64,000 nucleotides of DNA from Thermoplasmata archaeon (GTDB lineage Archaea; Thermoplasmatota; Thermoplasmata; Lutacidiplasmatales; UBA184): assembly GCA_022749815.1 (NCBI GenBank), contig JAKIWV010000002.1, forward strand, positions 591,280 to 655,279. The letters are read 5' to 3'. Position numbers and translations under genes: made by a program. Below the pieces are notes generated by a model. It saw nothing but the letters and a program-made list of their open reading frames with translations. It ran no database searches and was not told where the DNA came from. The stretch's first letter is position 1; every line of letters starts with the position of its first letter. This document shows, piece by piece, positions 8,786 to 16,396 of this stretch.

Positions 8786-9745
8786 ATGGCACTCACCGAG
8801 CTGGAAACGCGGATCACCTCCGCCGTCGAAACGATCGGCCCTGGCGTGGCGAGCGTGGAAAGCCTCCGCGTCGGGCGCCGACGGGGATACGGTCCCTTCG
8901 CCCAACCCTCTCAAGCCTCGGCCGTCGTGATCGACCCTAAGGGTCTGCTGATCACGAACCAGCACGTCGTGGACCAGGCCGCTCAACTCCGCGTCCACCT
9001 CTCAGACGGCACGGAACTCGCGGGAGAGGTCCTCGGGGGAGACCCGGTCACTGACGTGGCCGTTGTAAAGGTCGAAGCCGACGGCCTGCCTTCGGTCCGT
9101 CTGGGAGCTTCGGAAGAACTCCGGGTCGGTCAGATCGTGCTGGCTATCGGAAACGCCCTCGGACTTCCGGGAGGTCCAACGGTTTCGACGGGCGTCGTGA
9201 GCGCGTTGGGCCGGCCCCTGCCGGGCTCCGATTTCATCTTCGAGGGCTTGATCCAGACCGATGCGGCCATCAACCCCGGAAACAGCGGGGGTCCGTTGGC
9301 CGACCTGTCAGGCGCCGTGGTCGGGATCAACACCGCCATGGTCCCGTTTGCGCAGGGCGTCGGCTTCGCGATCCCGATCCACGCCGTCCGCCGGATCGCC
9401 GATGAGCTGCGACAGAAGGGACGCGTCATCCGACCCTGGATCGGCGTTTCGGTGGCGGAGCTTCGCCCGGAAGTCGCCCGGCAGTACAACCTGGAACCGC
9501 ATTCCGGCCTGCTCGTCGCGGAAACCGTTCCTCGCTCCCCGGCGCATCGAGGAGGCTTGAGGGCCGGTGATGTGATCACCCGGCTCGGACCGTTCGAGGT
9601 CCGGAAAGTCAGGGACCTCCTAGAGGCCCTGTCGAAGTTCCCCGTCGGAGCGGATGCCGAACTCGCGTTCCGGCGACGAACGACCATGCACACGACCTCC
9701 GTGCCCCTCGAGGAGAACCCGGAGCTGGGTCAGACCGCGGAATAG
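8786..9745 (+). CDS. HtrA/DegP-like serine protease with one PDZ domain
   Basis: 319 residues. The trypsin-like catalytic triad is complete: His60 in LLITNQHVVDQ, Asp90 in GDPVTDVAVVKV, Ser167 in NPGNSGGPLADL. One PDZ domain covers about residues 222-305, including the carboxylate-binding loop region (RPWIGVSV) and SPAHRGGLRAGDVITRLG. Unlike most HtrA proteins it has no signal peptide or transmembrane anchor, so it should act in the cytosol in protein quality control. A ribosome-binding site GGAGG lies ten bases before the ATG. Confidence 0.9.
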   Translation: MALTELETRITSAVETIGPGVASVESLRVGRRRGYGPFAQPSQASAVVIDPKGLLITNQHVVDQAAQLRVHLSDGTELAGEVLGGDPVTDVAVVKVEADGLPSVRLGASEELRVGQIVLAIGNALGLPGGPTVSTGVVSALGRPLPGSDFIFEGLIQTDAAINPGNSGGPLADLSGAVVGINTAMVPFAQGVGFAIPIHAVRRIADELRQKGRVIRPWIGVSVAELRPEVARQYNLEPHSGLLVAETVPRSPAHRGGLRAGDVITRLGPFEVRKVRDLLEALSKFPVGADAELAFRRRTTMHTTSVPLEENPELGQTAE

Positions 9746-9858
9746 ACCCGGGCGGCCGGGCCAGGGCATTCAAGCCGTGGCCGGTCCACGTCCGTCGGGG
9801 GTCTCACGATCGGGGACTCGACCGATGAAGGGGCCGGCTCACCCACGCCCGCGCGCCG

Positions 9859-9867
9859 TTCTTAAGG
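9859..9867 (+). promoter_or_regulatory. TATA-like box of rfcL
   Basis: TTCTTAAGG is centred about 25 bases upstream of the GTG at 9888, the leaderless spacing. It supports that start over the long N-terminal open frame that begins inside the protease gene. Confidence 0.6.
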
Positions 9868-9887
9868 CCGCGGCGAGTGACCCGTGC

Positions 9888-11633
9888 GTGGTGGAACACT
9901 CCCCGTCCCTCCGCGACGGTCGCCCGCTGACGGAGCGGGTTCGCCCTGGGAGCCTGACCGACATGGTCGGGAACCCCGAGGCGATCTCCGAGCTGAAACG
10001 TTGGGCCACGTCGTGGCAGTCGTCCCATGGGTCCCCCCGCCTCCGGGCGGTCGTTCTTTCCGGCCCCCCCGGCGTGGGCAAGACCACCGCCGCCGTCGCG
10101 CTCGCGCACGATATGGGGTGGGGGCTCGTCGAGATGAACGCCTCGGACGCTCGGAATCGCTTCGCCATCGAGCAGGTCGCCGGCCGGGCCGCCCTGACGA
10201 ACGCGTTCAGCCTCACCGGTGAATTGCTCAGTGCGAAACGGGGGCAACGCACCCTAATCCTGCTGGACGAGGCAGACTGTCTCTTCTCCCGCGGAGTGGA
10301 GAGCAACGAAACGGAGGCGCGGGCCCCTCCATCCTTCCGCGAATTCCTTCGAACCCGGTACGGGAACGTAGAATCGCTCGCCGTGGCGTGGGGGTTGGGG
10401 GGAGCCGGCGCCCCCTCCAAGTTCACCGACTGGGCGGAGATCCCCTCGTCCGGTGGCCGGTCGAAGGCCTTCCGGCTCCCCGCGGCTCAACGGGACCTGG
10501 CCGACTGGAACGAGACGAAGGTCCGGCCCGACCTGACGGACCGGGGCGGCCTCGGCGCTATCGCGAAGCTCGTCCGAGAGACCCGCCAACCGATTGTCCT
10601 CACCGTCAACGACCCGAAGGTCCTGACCCGATATTCCCCGATCTTCCGCTCGGGCGTCGCGCGCATCCCGTTCTGGCCGGTCCGCGACGAGGACCTGAAG
10701 TCGGTGGTCCGTCGTGTCGCGTTGACGCAACGCCTCCAGGTCTCCACTGCGGCCGCTGAAGCAATCGTCCATCGAAGCCGAGGCGACCTCCGCGCGGCGC
10801 TCAACGACCTCGATGCGATCTCGCCTCTCCCGCCCGGCGGGGCGCAGGAGCTCCTCTTGGGCGCCCGGGACGTCACATCGGACTTCTTCGACCTAACCCG
10901 TGAGATCCTCGATTCCCCTCGCGTGTTCCGCTCGGTCGAGATTCGAAACCGGTTGGACGCCACCCCGGACGACCTGCTTCCGTGGATGGAGGAGAACCTC
11001 CCTCGGGCCACTCGCGACCCGGCCACTCGCCTCGCGGCCTACCAACCCTTGGCGGAAGCGGACCAGCTGCTCTCGCGCGCCCGCCGATTCCGGACCTTTG
11101 GACTCTGGAGCTACGCGTCCGAGCTGATGTCCGGTGGCGTCAGCATCGCCCTCGCCCAGGGCGGAGGTCACGCGCCGGACCGGATCGCCTTTCCCCAATT
11201 CCTGGGCGATATGGGTCGGGCGCGCACCGTACGCGCCCTTCGGTCCTCGATCCTCTCCAAAGCGGGCCGAATGTTGCATATCTCCCGACGAAAGGCGGTG
11301 GACACGGCACTTCCCTTCCTCGCCGTCGCGTTCCGCGCCGGCCCGGCCCGCGGCGCACATCGCAGGGGAACTGAGCTCGCCCGTCGGCTGACGGCCGCCC
11401 TGGAGTTGAGCGCTGAAGAGGTCGCCTACCTGACGGGAGGAGCCCCCGACGATGCGCGGGTGCAGGGCCTATTGGAGCCGTCGGAACAGACTGCTCAGGT
11501 CCCCCGACCCGAGGAGCCATCCACCGCCCCGGCTGGCCCGGCAGAGGAGTCAGCACCTCCCCCCGGCGCCCCGCCCGCTGGGGATGCTCCTCCGGGACCG
11601 AAAAAGAGTCAGCGTCGCCTCGGCGACTACTGA
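9888..11633 (+). CDS. rfcL: Replication factor C large subunit with an inserted segment
   Basis: 581 residues from GTG 9888 (or 9891). This is the archaeal clamp-loader large subunit, which opens PCNA with RfcS. It has the typical opening LTERVRPGSLTDMVGNPEAI, Walker A GPPGVGKTT (59-67), Walker B ILLDEAD (124-130), the sensor-1 region PIVLTVNDP near residue 240 and the AAA lid with RSRGDLRAALNDLDA. The C-terminal collar is followed by an acidic/Pro tail ending in KSQRRLGDY. That basic-aromatic end is a plausible PIP box-like PCNA contact. Odd: about 80 extra residues (137-217, Trp/Arg-rich) separate Walker B from RGGLGAIAKLV, where other RfcL proteins have fewer than ten. Confidence 0.92.
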   Translation: MVEHSPSLRDGRPLTERVRPGSLTDMVGNPEAISELKRWATSWQSSHGSPRLRAVVLSGPPGVGKTTAAVALAHDMGWGLVEMNASDARNRFAIEQVAGRAALTNAFSLTGELLSAKRGQRTLILLDEADCLFSRGVESNETEARAPPSFREFLRTRYGNVESLAVAWGLGGAGAPSKFTDWAEIPSSGGRSKAFRLPAAQRDLADWNETKVRPDLTDRGGLGAIAKLVRETRQPIVLTVNDPKVLTRYSPIFRSGVARIPFWPVRDEDLKSVVRRVALTQRLQVSTAAAEAIVHRSRGDLRAALNDLDAISPLPPGGAQELLLGARDVTSDFFDLTREILDSPRVFRSVEIRNRLDATPDDLLPWMEENLPRATRDPATRLAAYQPLAEADQLLSRARRFRTFGLWSYASELMSGGVSIALAQGGGHAPDRIAFPQFLGDMGRARTVRALRSSILSKAGRMLHISRRKAVDTALPFLAVAFRAGPARGAHRRGTELARRLTAALELSAEEVAYLTGGAPDDARVQGLLEPSEQTAQVPRPEEPSTAPAGPAEESAPPPGAPPAGDAPPGPKKSQRRLGDY

Positions 11634-11658
11634 GCCGGCGGGGTTCCGACGGGCCCCT

Positions 11659-12084
11659 TCAGACGTATCCGAACGAACGCTTGGCCAAGTCGGACATTCG
11701 ATCCGGAGTCCAGGGAGGTTCCCACACCATGTCCACGACGGCCTCCTTGATGCCCTCGGCGGCTTGGACCGCCGACTTGACCTCGTCCGCGAGGATCCCC
11801 GCGACCGGACATCCGGGGGCGGTCAGGGTCATCGTGACAGTGACGCTCGCGTCGTCGGTCCACTTGAAGGCATAGATGAGCCCCAAGTCGACGATGTTCA
11901 TCGGAATCTCGGGGTCGAAGATCTTCTTCAGGTTGGTCAGGATCTTCAGCTCCGACGGAGCTCGCGGGTTGGTCGGGTCCCAGGCCGAGCTGGGGCCGAT
12001 CTTTGCCCCGGTCCATCCGGGGGCCGGCGCGGCGGGTTCCGGTGCGGCGGTAGGTGCGGTGGGTGCGGGAGCCGTTCCGCTCAT
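11659..12084 (-). CDS. DUF59/MIP18-family Fe-S assembly protein (SufT/PaaD-like)
   Basis: 141 residues from ATG 12084. After a 45-residue Ala/Pro-rich N-terminal tail comes a complete MIP18 domain: LKKIFDPEIPMNIVDLGLIY, the conserved TLTAPGCPVAG containing the reactive Cys, and the C-terminal VVWEPPWTPDRMSDLAK-like block (here VDMVWEPPWTPDRMSD). Family members help transfer Fe-S clusters to target proteins. Although 12 kb from the suf genes, it fits the Fe-S theme of the window. The start is supported by a TATA box at 12107-12115, 27 bases upstream, and by GGAGG just before the ATG. Confidence 0.9.
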   Translation of the reverse strand: MSGTAPAPTAPTAAPEPAAPAPGWTGAKIGPSSAWDPTNPRAPSELKILTNLKKIFDPEIPMNIVDLGLIYAFKWTDDASVTVTMTLTAPGCPVAGILADEVKSAVQAAEGIKEAVVDMVWEPPWTPDRMSDLAKRSFGYV

Positions 12085-12106
12085 CGCCTCCGGATGCCCC
12101 CTGAGG

Positions 12107-12115
12107 CTATTATAG
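12107..12115 (-). promoter_or_regulatory. TATA box of the DUF59 gene
   Basis: The minus strand reads CTATAATAG about 27 bases before ATG 12084. It is divergent from the mptA promoter 55 bases away, so the two genes share one intergenic control region. Confidence 0.65.
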
Positions 12116-12166
12116 TCCTCGTAACCCACGCGGGGCTCCGACAGAAACCCGCGCCTCCGCGAACCA

Positions 12167-12174
12167 CTTTTAAG
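12167..12174 (+). promoter_or_regulatory. TATA box of mptA
   Basis: CTTTTAAG lies about 46 bases before ATG 12216, which places transcription start near 12197 and leaves a short leader with GAGGGA ahead of the ATG. Confidence 0.6.
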
Positions 12175-12215
12175 TCGGTCCGAGTACGGCCCTCACCTTG
12201 AGGGACATCCACGCA

Positions 12216-13109
12216 ATGGAACCGACCGCCGGTCGGTTCGAGCTTCACAAGGTCGGCATCTCCGGCATCCGGAAACCGCTGACCATCCGCCGGCCCGACC
12301 GCGCGGTCACGCTCACGACGACCTTCGACGTGGCCGTGGACCTGCCGTCGACCCGTAAAGGGTCTGACCTGTCCAGGAATGCCATCCTGCTCGCCGAGAT
12401 CGTCGACGAGACCACCGTTCGGCCGGTACCGAGCCTCGAGTCGGCGTGCGTCGCGATCGCCCGGGAACTCCTGGTCCGGCACAAGTATGCTCGCACCGCC
12501 ACCGTCGACGTTTCGGCCGAATACTTCCTTCGACGCGGAATCACGGAGGAACGCAGAAGCTTCGAGGATTACACCATCCTCGCAGCGGCGCAGAGCGTAC
12601 GGGCCGGGACCGACGGTCCCGTGACGGTGACCAAATCGATCGGTGCCGAAGCCCTGGGCATGACCGCGTGTCCTTGCGCCATGGAAACGGCGCGCGAGGC
12701 GCTCTCGGAGGAGTTCCCCCTCCTGCGCGACCCGTCAATGAAGTCGTTGCCCATGATCACTCACAATCAGCGCAACCGCACCCGATTGATGTTCGACCTG
12801 TCGGAGGAGGTCGAGATCGAAGTCGATGACCTGATCTCAACGATCGAGGCCGCTCAGTCGAGCCCGACGTTCGCCATTCTGAAGCGCGGAGATGAAGCGA
12901 AGATGGTGATCCAGGCTCACCGCCATCCGAAGTTCGTGGAAGACGTGCTCCGCGACCTGCTGCGTCGAGTGGCGACCGGCTTCGAGCATGTCCCCGACGT
13001 CGCCTTCGTGCGGGCCCGCACCGTGAGCGAGGAGTCGATCCACAAGTACAACGTCGTCGCGGCGCACCAGGCATCGCTCGGCGAGCTCCGGCATGCGTCG
13101 GCGGCGTGA
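12216..13109 (+). CDS. mptA: GTP cyclohydrolase MptA (FolE2/DUF198 family)
   Basis: 297 residues. MptA converts GTP to 7,8-dihydroneopterin 2',3'-cyclic phosphate, the first step of pterin synthesis in archaea (methanopterin-type C1 carriers or folate-like pterins). Diagnostic pieces are GMTACPCAMETAR with the metal- and substrate-binding Cys, the SVRAGTDGPVTVTKSIGAEA block before it, THNQRNRTRLMF, and FEHVPDVAFVRARTVSEESI near the C-terminus. The family is Fe(II)- or Zn-dependent. An in-frame TTG at 12198 is possible, but the ATG follows a better ribosome-binding site. Confidence 0.93.
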   Translation: MEPTAGRFELHKVGISGIRKPLTIRRPDRAVTLTTTFDVAVDLPSTRKGSDLSRNAILLAEIVDETTVRPVPSLESACVAIARELLVRHKYARTATVDVSAEYFLRRGITEERRSFEDYTILAAAQSVRAGTDGPVTVTKSIGAEALGMTACPCAMETAREALSEEFPLLRDPSMKSLPMITHNQRNRTRLMFDLSEEVEIEVDDLISTIEAAQSSPTFAILKRGDEAKMVIQAHRHPKFVEDVLRDLLRRVATGFEHVPDVAFVRARTVSEESIHKYNVVAAHQASLGELRHASAA

Positions 13110-13130
13110 GCCGCGGCAGGAACTCAGACC

Positions 13131-14438
13131 ATGCACTACTCGACCGATGCCCTTCGCCGGCGCCCGGGCCGTACGGCGCTCACCGCCCTCGGAATCGGTC
13201 TCGCGACGGCCCTGGTCCTCGTCCTGCTCTCGGTATCCGCTGGAATTCAGACGAGTGCGTACCGTCTTGCGACATCGAGCGGCGTGGACCTCCTCGGGAC
13301 CAGCGCCAACACATCGTTGTCTTCCACGAGCTTTCCCCCGCTCATCGGGGCCCATGGCCTGGCGCGGGCCGTGCCGGAGGCGGACCCCAACGTCGCGACG
13401 GCCAGTCCCTGGCTCGTGTCGTCGTTGGTCTTCGCCAACGCCTCGCTCTTCGCGGCGAGCAATCTGTCCGCCAACGGGAGCTCCGTGCCGGCGGGGTGGC
13501 AGCCGGCGAGCGCGTCCTCGATCGGTTGGATACCGAGCGACAATGGCGGCCTCGAGGTCCCCGCCATCGTGGCCGGGTCGAACTTGCCAGCCACGGGGGA
13601 CCCCCACTACGCGAACGGGAGTTACCAAGGACCCTCGAGCGGCGCGGTGGTGCTCAATACGGCGTTAGCGCGACTCCTCCACGTCACCCCGAATGCGACG
13701 ATCTGGGCGAGCGCCCAATCTCCTTCGGGGCCGGCGGCGCTGGGGAGTTGGTTCGCCCACGCGTCGTCATTCCGCGTCGTCGGGGTCAGCGGCCCGTTCT
13801 GGTTCCTCCCTTCGGTGTCGCTCGGAATGTTCTACCTCTCCGAGCTGCAGCAACTGGTCGGCGGAGCTAGTGCGAGCACGGACTACGCGTCGCTCGTGCT
13901 GATCCACCTGACCGACCCGACGCTCGCGGGCCAGGACCAGACCCTACTGAGCGCGAAGTTCCCAGCGATCACGTTCTTCACCCTCGGGAACGTCCTCGGC
14001 GCGATCCAGCGCGTCGTCGACCTGTACCGTACGTTCGGCACCATCATCGGCCTGATCGGGATCCTTGTGGCGACCCTCTTCACCGCGACGGTCCTGTTGA
14101 TGAGCGTCGAGGACCGAAGTCGAGAGCTCGCGCTGCTCCGGGCCGTCGGGTTCTCCCGCGCCCAGGTCGGCTGGTTTGTCGTCCAGGAAGGCTTGCTCTT
14201 GGCCGCGCTCGGGCTGGCCGCTGGCCTTCCCTTGGGGCTCCTCGGCGCCACGCTCCTCAACGATTCCCTGGAACGTCTCGTCTCCGGCCTCCCCACCGGC
14301 TTCAGCTTTGTCGCTTTCAACGGGTCGGTCTTGGCGGAGGGACTCGCCGAGGTCATGCTCATCGGGCTCGTCGCGTCGCTCATCCCACTCGTGCGGGCGC
14401 TCCGGATCCCCGTCGCAGAGGAGCTCCGGGCGGCGTGA
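13131..14438 (+). CDS. ABC transporter permease, MacB/FtsX type (first of two)
   Basis: 435 residues. An N-terminal transmembrane helix (about 17-40) is followed by a large Ser/Asn-rich extracellular MacB_PCD domain (about 45-290), and then three C-terminal helices (about 300-322, 348-372, 402-422) of the FtsX fold. The conserved cytosolic loop EDRSRELALLRAVGFSRAQV couples to the ATPase. First gene of a tight three-gene operon: its stop overlaps the next start as GTGA. It is likely an exporter or mechanotransmission system for a lipid, peptide or surface factor; the substrate is unknown. Confidence 0.88.
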   Translation: MHYSTDALRRRPGRTALTALGIGLATALVLVLLSVSAGIQTSAYRLATSSGVDLLGTSANTSLSSTSFPPLIGAHGLARAVPEADPNVATASPWLVSSLVFANASLFAASNLSANGSSVPAGWQPASASSIGWIPSDNGGLEVPAIVAGSNLPATGDPHYANGSYQGPSSGAVVLNTALARLLHVTPNATIWASAQSPSGPAALGSWFAHASSFRVVGVSGPFWFLPSVSLGMFYLSELQQLVGGASASTDYASLVLIHLTDPTLAGQDQTLLSAKFPAITFFTLGNVLGAIQRVVDLYRTFGTIIGLIGILVATLFTATVLLMSVEDRSRELALLRAVGFSRAQVGWFVVQEGLLLAALGLAAGLPLGLLGATLLNDSLERLVSGLPTGFSFVAFNGSVLAEGLAEVMLIGLVASLIPLVRALRIPVAEELRAA

Positions 14439-15691
14439 ACGCGATCCGCTGGTCCCTGAGATGGCGCTCGCTGAAGCACCGCTCCGCTCAGACGTTTCTC
14501 GCCGTCGCGGCGATCGGGGCCGCCGTCGCGCTGCCGGTCGTCCTGTTGTCCGTCGGTGGAGGCGTCTACGCCCACGAGCTCTCGTCCATCGAGCAGGCCG
14601 GGTTCTCGCTTTCCGTCGGCAGCACGGGGGCCCACGGACTCTCCGGCGTGCACGTGTTGGCGAATCGGATTGACGGGCTCGGAGGAGTGGCCGCCGCCTC
14701 GCCCATCCTCAGCATCGCCGTCGACCTTTCCACCCCCGGCGGAACTGTGGTGCCGGTCCTGGCGGAGGGGATCATCCCCGCGGCGTTCGCTGCGACCCAA
14801 GGCGCGGCGGAGCGAGCGCTCCTTCCCTCGTCGATATCCCTGGGCGACCCCTCCGACACCGCGCACTACTCCAACGGAAGCTACACGGGGCCCTCGAGCG
14901 CGCAGGTTCTGCTTTCCACCCCCCTCCTCCAAACCCTGAACGTGGGAAGCGGCGGACACGTCCGGCTGTCGCCCTCGTCGAATGCGACCGCGGGCGTGCA
15001 ATTCACCGTCGAGGGAGCCTTCGGCTTGCCGCCGGGCTTCCTCGGACCTTCGCCATTGTTCGTGGCCCTGCTTCCGCTCTCCCAGCTTCAGTCGCTGGTC
15101 GGCCTCGCGCATCTCCCCTCCGGAGGACTGCTCGACTCGGCCGACAGCATCCAGGTGGCCATGGTTCCCTCTCAGGCGGCGGACCCCGTCGCGGTGCAGC
15201 GCGTGGCTGCCGCGATCCAGGTCCTGGTACCGTACTACTCCGTCGTCTCTCTCACGGAGCAGACCGCCGAGCTTCAGAGCGCCCAAGCGGTCATTACCGG
15301 GTTCTACGTCGGCCTCTCCTCCGTTGGCCTGATCGTCGGACTGTTGTTCCTGGTGATCATCCTCTTGCGCCGGGTCGAACAGGAACGGCAATCGATCGGC
15401 ATTCGTCGTGCCATCGGTGTGCCGGCCTGGCTCGTTGCGCAGGGCATCGTGGCCGAGGCCCTCGCTCTCACCTTCGCCGGGCTCCTGGTGGGCCTGACGG
15501 CGGGCGTGGCGACCGTGGAGTTCCTCGCCCGATATGGTTCCGGCGGGGTCGCGGATATTGCAGGGCTGGCAACCTTCGACCCGGTCACTCTCGGCCTGCT
15601 CGGCGCCGGACTCGTCGGCTTGGCTCTCGTGGCGAGCGTGCTGCCGATTCGACGCGCCCTGACGTTGTCATTGCCGGAGGTGTTGAGATGA
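14435..15691 (+). CDS. ABC transporter permease, MacB/FtsX type (second)
   Basis: 418 residues from GTG 14435, overlapping the previous stop by four bases. It has the same architecture as its neighbour: one N-terminal helix (about 18-42), an outside domain with short Ser/Gly-rich strands, and three C-terminal helices (about 288-312, 335-360, 385-405), with the coupling loop RRVEQERQSIGIRRAIGVPA. The two permeases are diverged paralogues and presumably heterodimerise, as in LolC/LolE. Confidence 0.88.
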   Translation: MNAIRWSLRWRSLKHRSAQTFLAVAAIGAAVALPVVLLSVGGGVYAHELSSIEQAGFSLSVGSTGAHGLSGVHVLANRIDGLGGVAAASPILSIAVDLSTPGGTVVPVLAEGIIPAAFAATQGAAERALLPSSISLGDPSDTAHYSNGSYTGPSSAQVLLSTPLLQTLNVGSGGHVRLSPSSNATAGVQFTVEGAFGLPPGFLGPSPLFVALLPLSQLQSLVGLAHLPSGGLLDSADSIQVAMVPSQAADPVAVQRVAAAIQVLVPYYSVVSLTEQTAELQSAQAVITGFYVGLSSVGLIVGLLFLVIILLRRVEQERQSIGIRRAIGVPAWLVAQGIVAEALALTFAGLLVGLTAGVATVEFLARYGSGGVADIAGLATFDPVTLGLLGAGLVGLALVASVLPIRRALTLSLPEVLR

Positions 15692-16392
15692 GCGCGGTGA
15701 CATCCCCGGCCGTTCGCCTGGAAGGCGTACGTAGGATCTACCACCCGGGAGGGGCCGACGAGGTCCGCGCCCTCGACGGAGTCGACCTATCGATCGGGCC
15801 CGGAGATTACCTGTCGGTCGAAGGTCCGTCTGGTTCGGGCAAGACGACGCTCCTGAACTTGCTCGGGCTTCTCGACGTGCCCTCCGAGGGGCGCGTCGTT
15901 TGGAGGGGCACCCCCGTGGAGCGGTTCTCCGAGCGCGAACGAACCCGCCTTCGGAGAACCGGCATCGGCTTCATCTTTCAACGGTTCTACCTTCTCCCTA
16001 CCTTGACGGCCCTCGAGAACGTCGAACTTCCGCTGCAGGCCCGGGGGCTCCCCGGACCGGAACGACGACATCGGGCCCGGGCGCTCCTCGCCCAGGTCGG
16101 TCTCGCGGAGCGCGAGCGCTCGTTCCCCCATCAGTTGTCGGGAGGGGAGGAGCAACGCGTGGCGATCGCCCGCGCCCTCGCCAACGGTCCCCAGCTGCTC
16201 CTCGCCGACGAACCCACGGGCGAGCTCGACTCGATCCGGGCCCAGCAGGTCCTCGACCTCCTGGAGGCGGCGCAGCGATCCTCCGGAGCCGCTGTCGTTG
16301 TGGTGACCCACAACCCCGCCGTCGCGACCCGGGCGCGGCGTCACCTCACAATGCGCGACGGCCGGATCGTCACCGACTCGGCAGGACGGTGA
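15688..16392 (+). CDS. ABC transporter ATP-binding protein, LolD/MacB class
   Basis: 234 residues, overlapping the second permease by four bases (ATGA). Walker A is GPSGSGKTT near residue 48, the Q-loop is FQRFYLLPTLTALENVELP, Walker B is LLLADEPTGELDS near 175, and the H-loop is VVVTHNPAVA. The signature motif reads LSGGEEQRVAIARAL; the usual Gln after LSGGE is replaced by Glu, a mild deviation. It powers the two permeases encoded upstream. Confidence 0.9.
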   Translation: MSAVTSPAVRLEGVRRIYHPGGADEVRALDGVDLSIGPGDYLSVEGPSGSGKTTLLNLLGLLDVPSEGRVVWRGTPVERFSERERTRLRRTGIGFIFQRFYLLPTLTALENVELPLQARGLPGPERRHRARALLAQVGLAERERSFPHQLSGGEEQRVAIARALANGPQLLLADEPTGELDSIRAQQVLDLLEAAQRSSGAAVVVVTHNPAVATRARRHLTMRDGRIVTDSAGR

Positions 16393-16396
16393 ACCG

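Noticed and set aside
9654..9887. Longer rfcL start inside the htrA gene
   Set aside because: The extra 78 residues are Arg/Pro-rich shadow sequence, and a TATA box sits 25 bases before GTG 9888.
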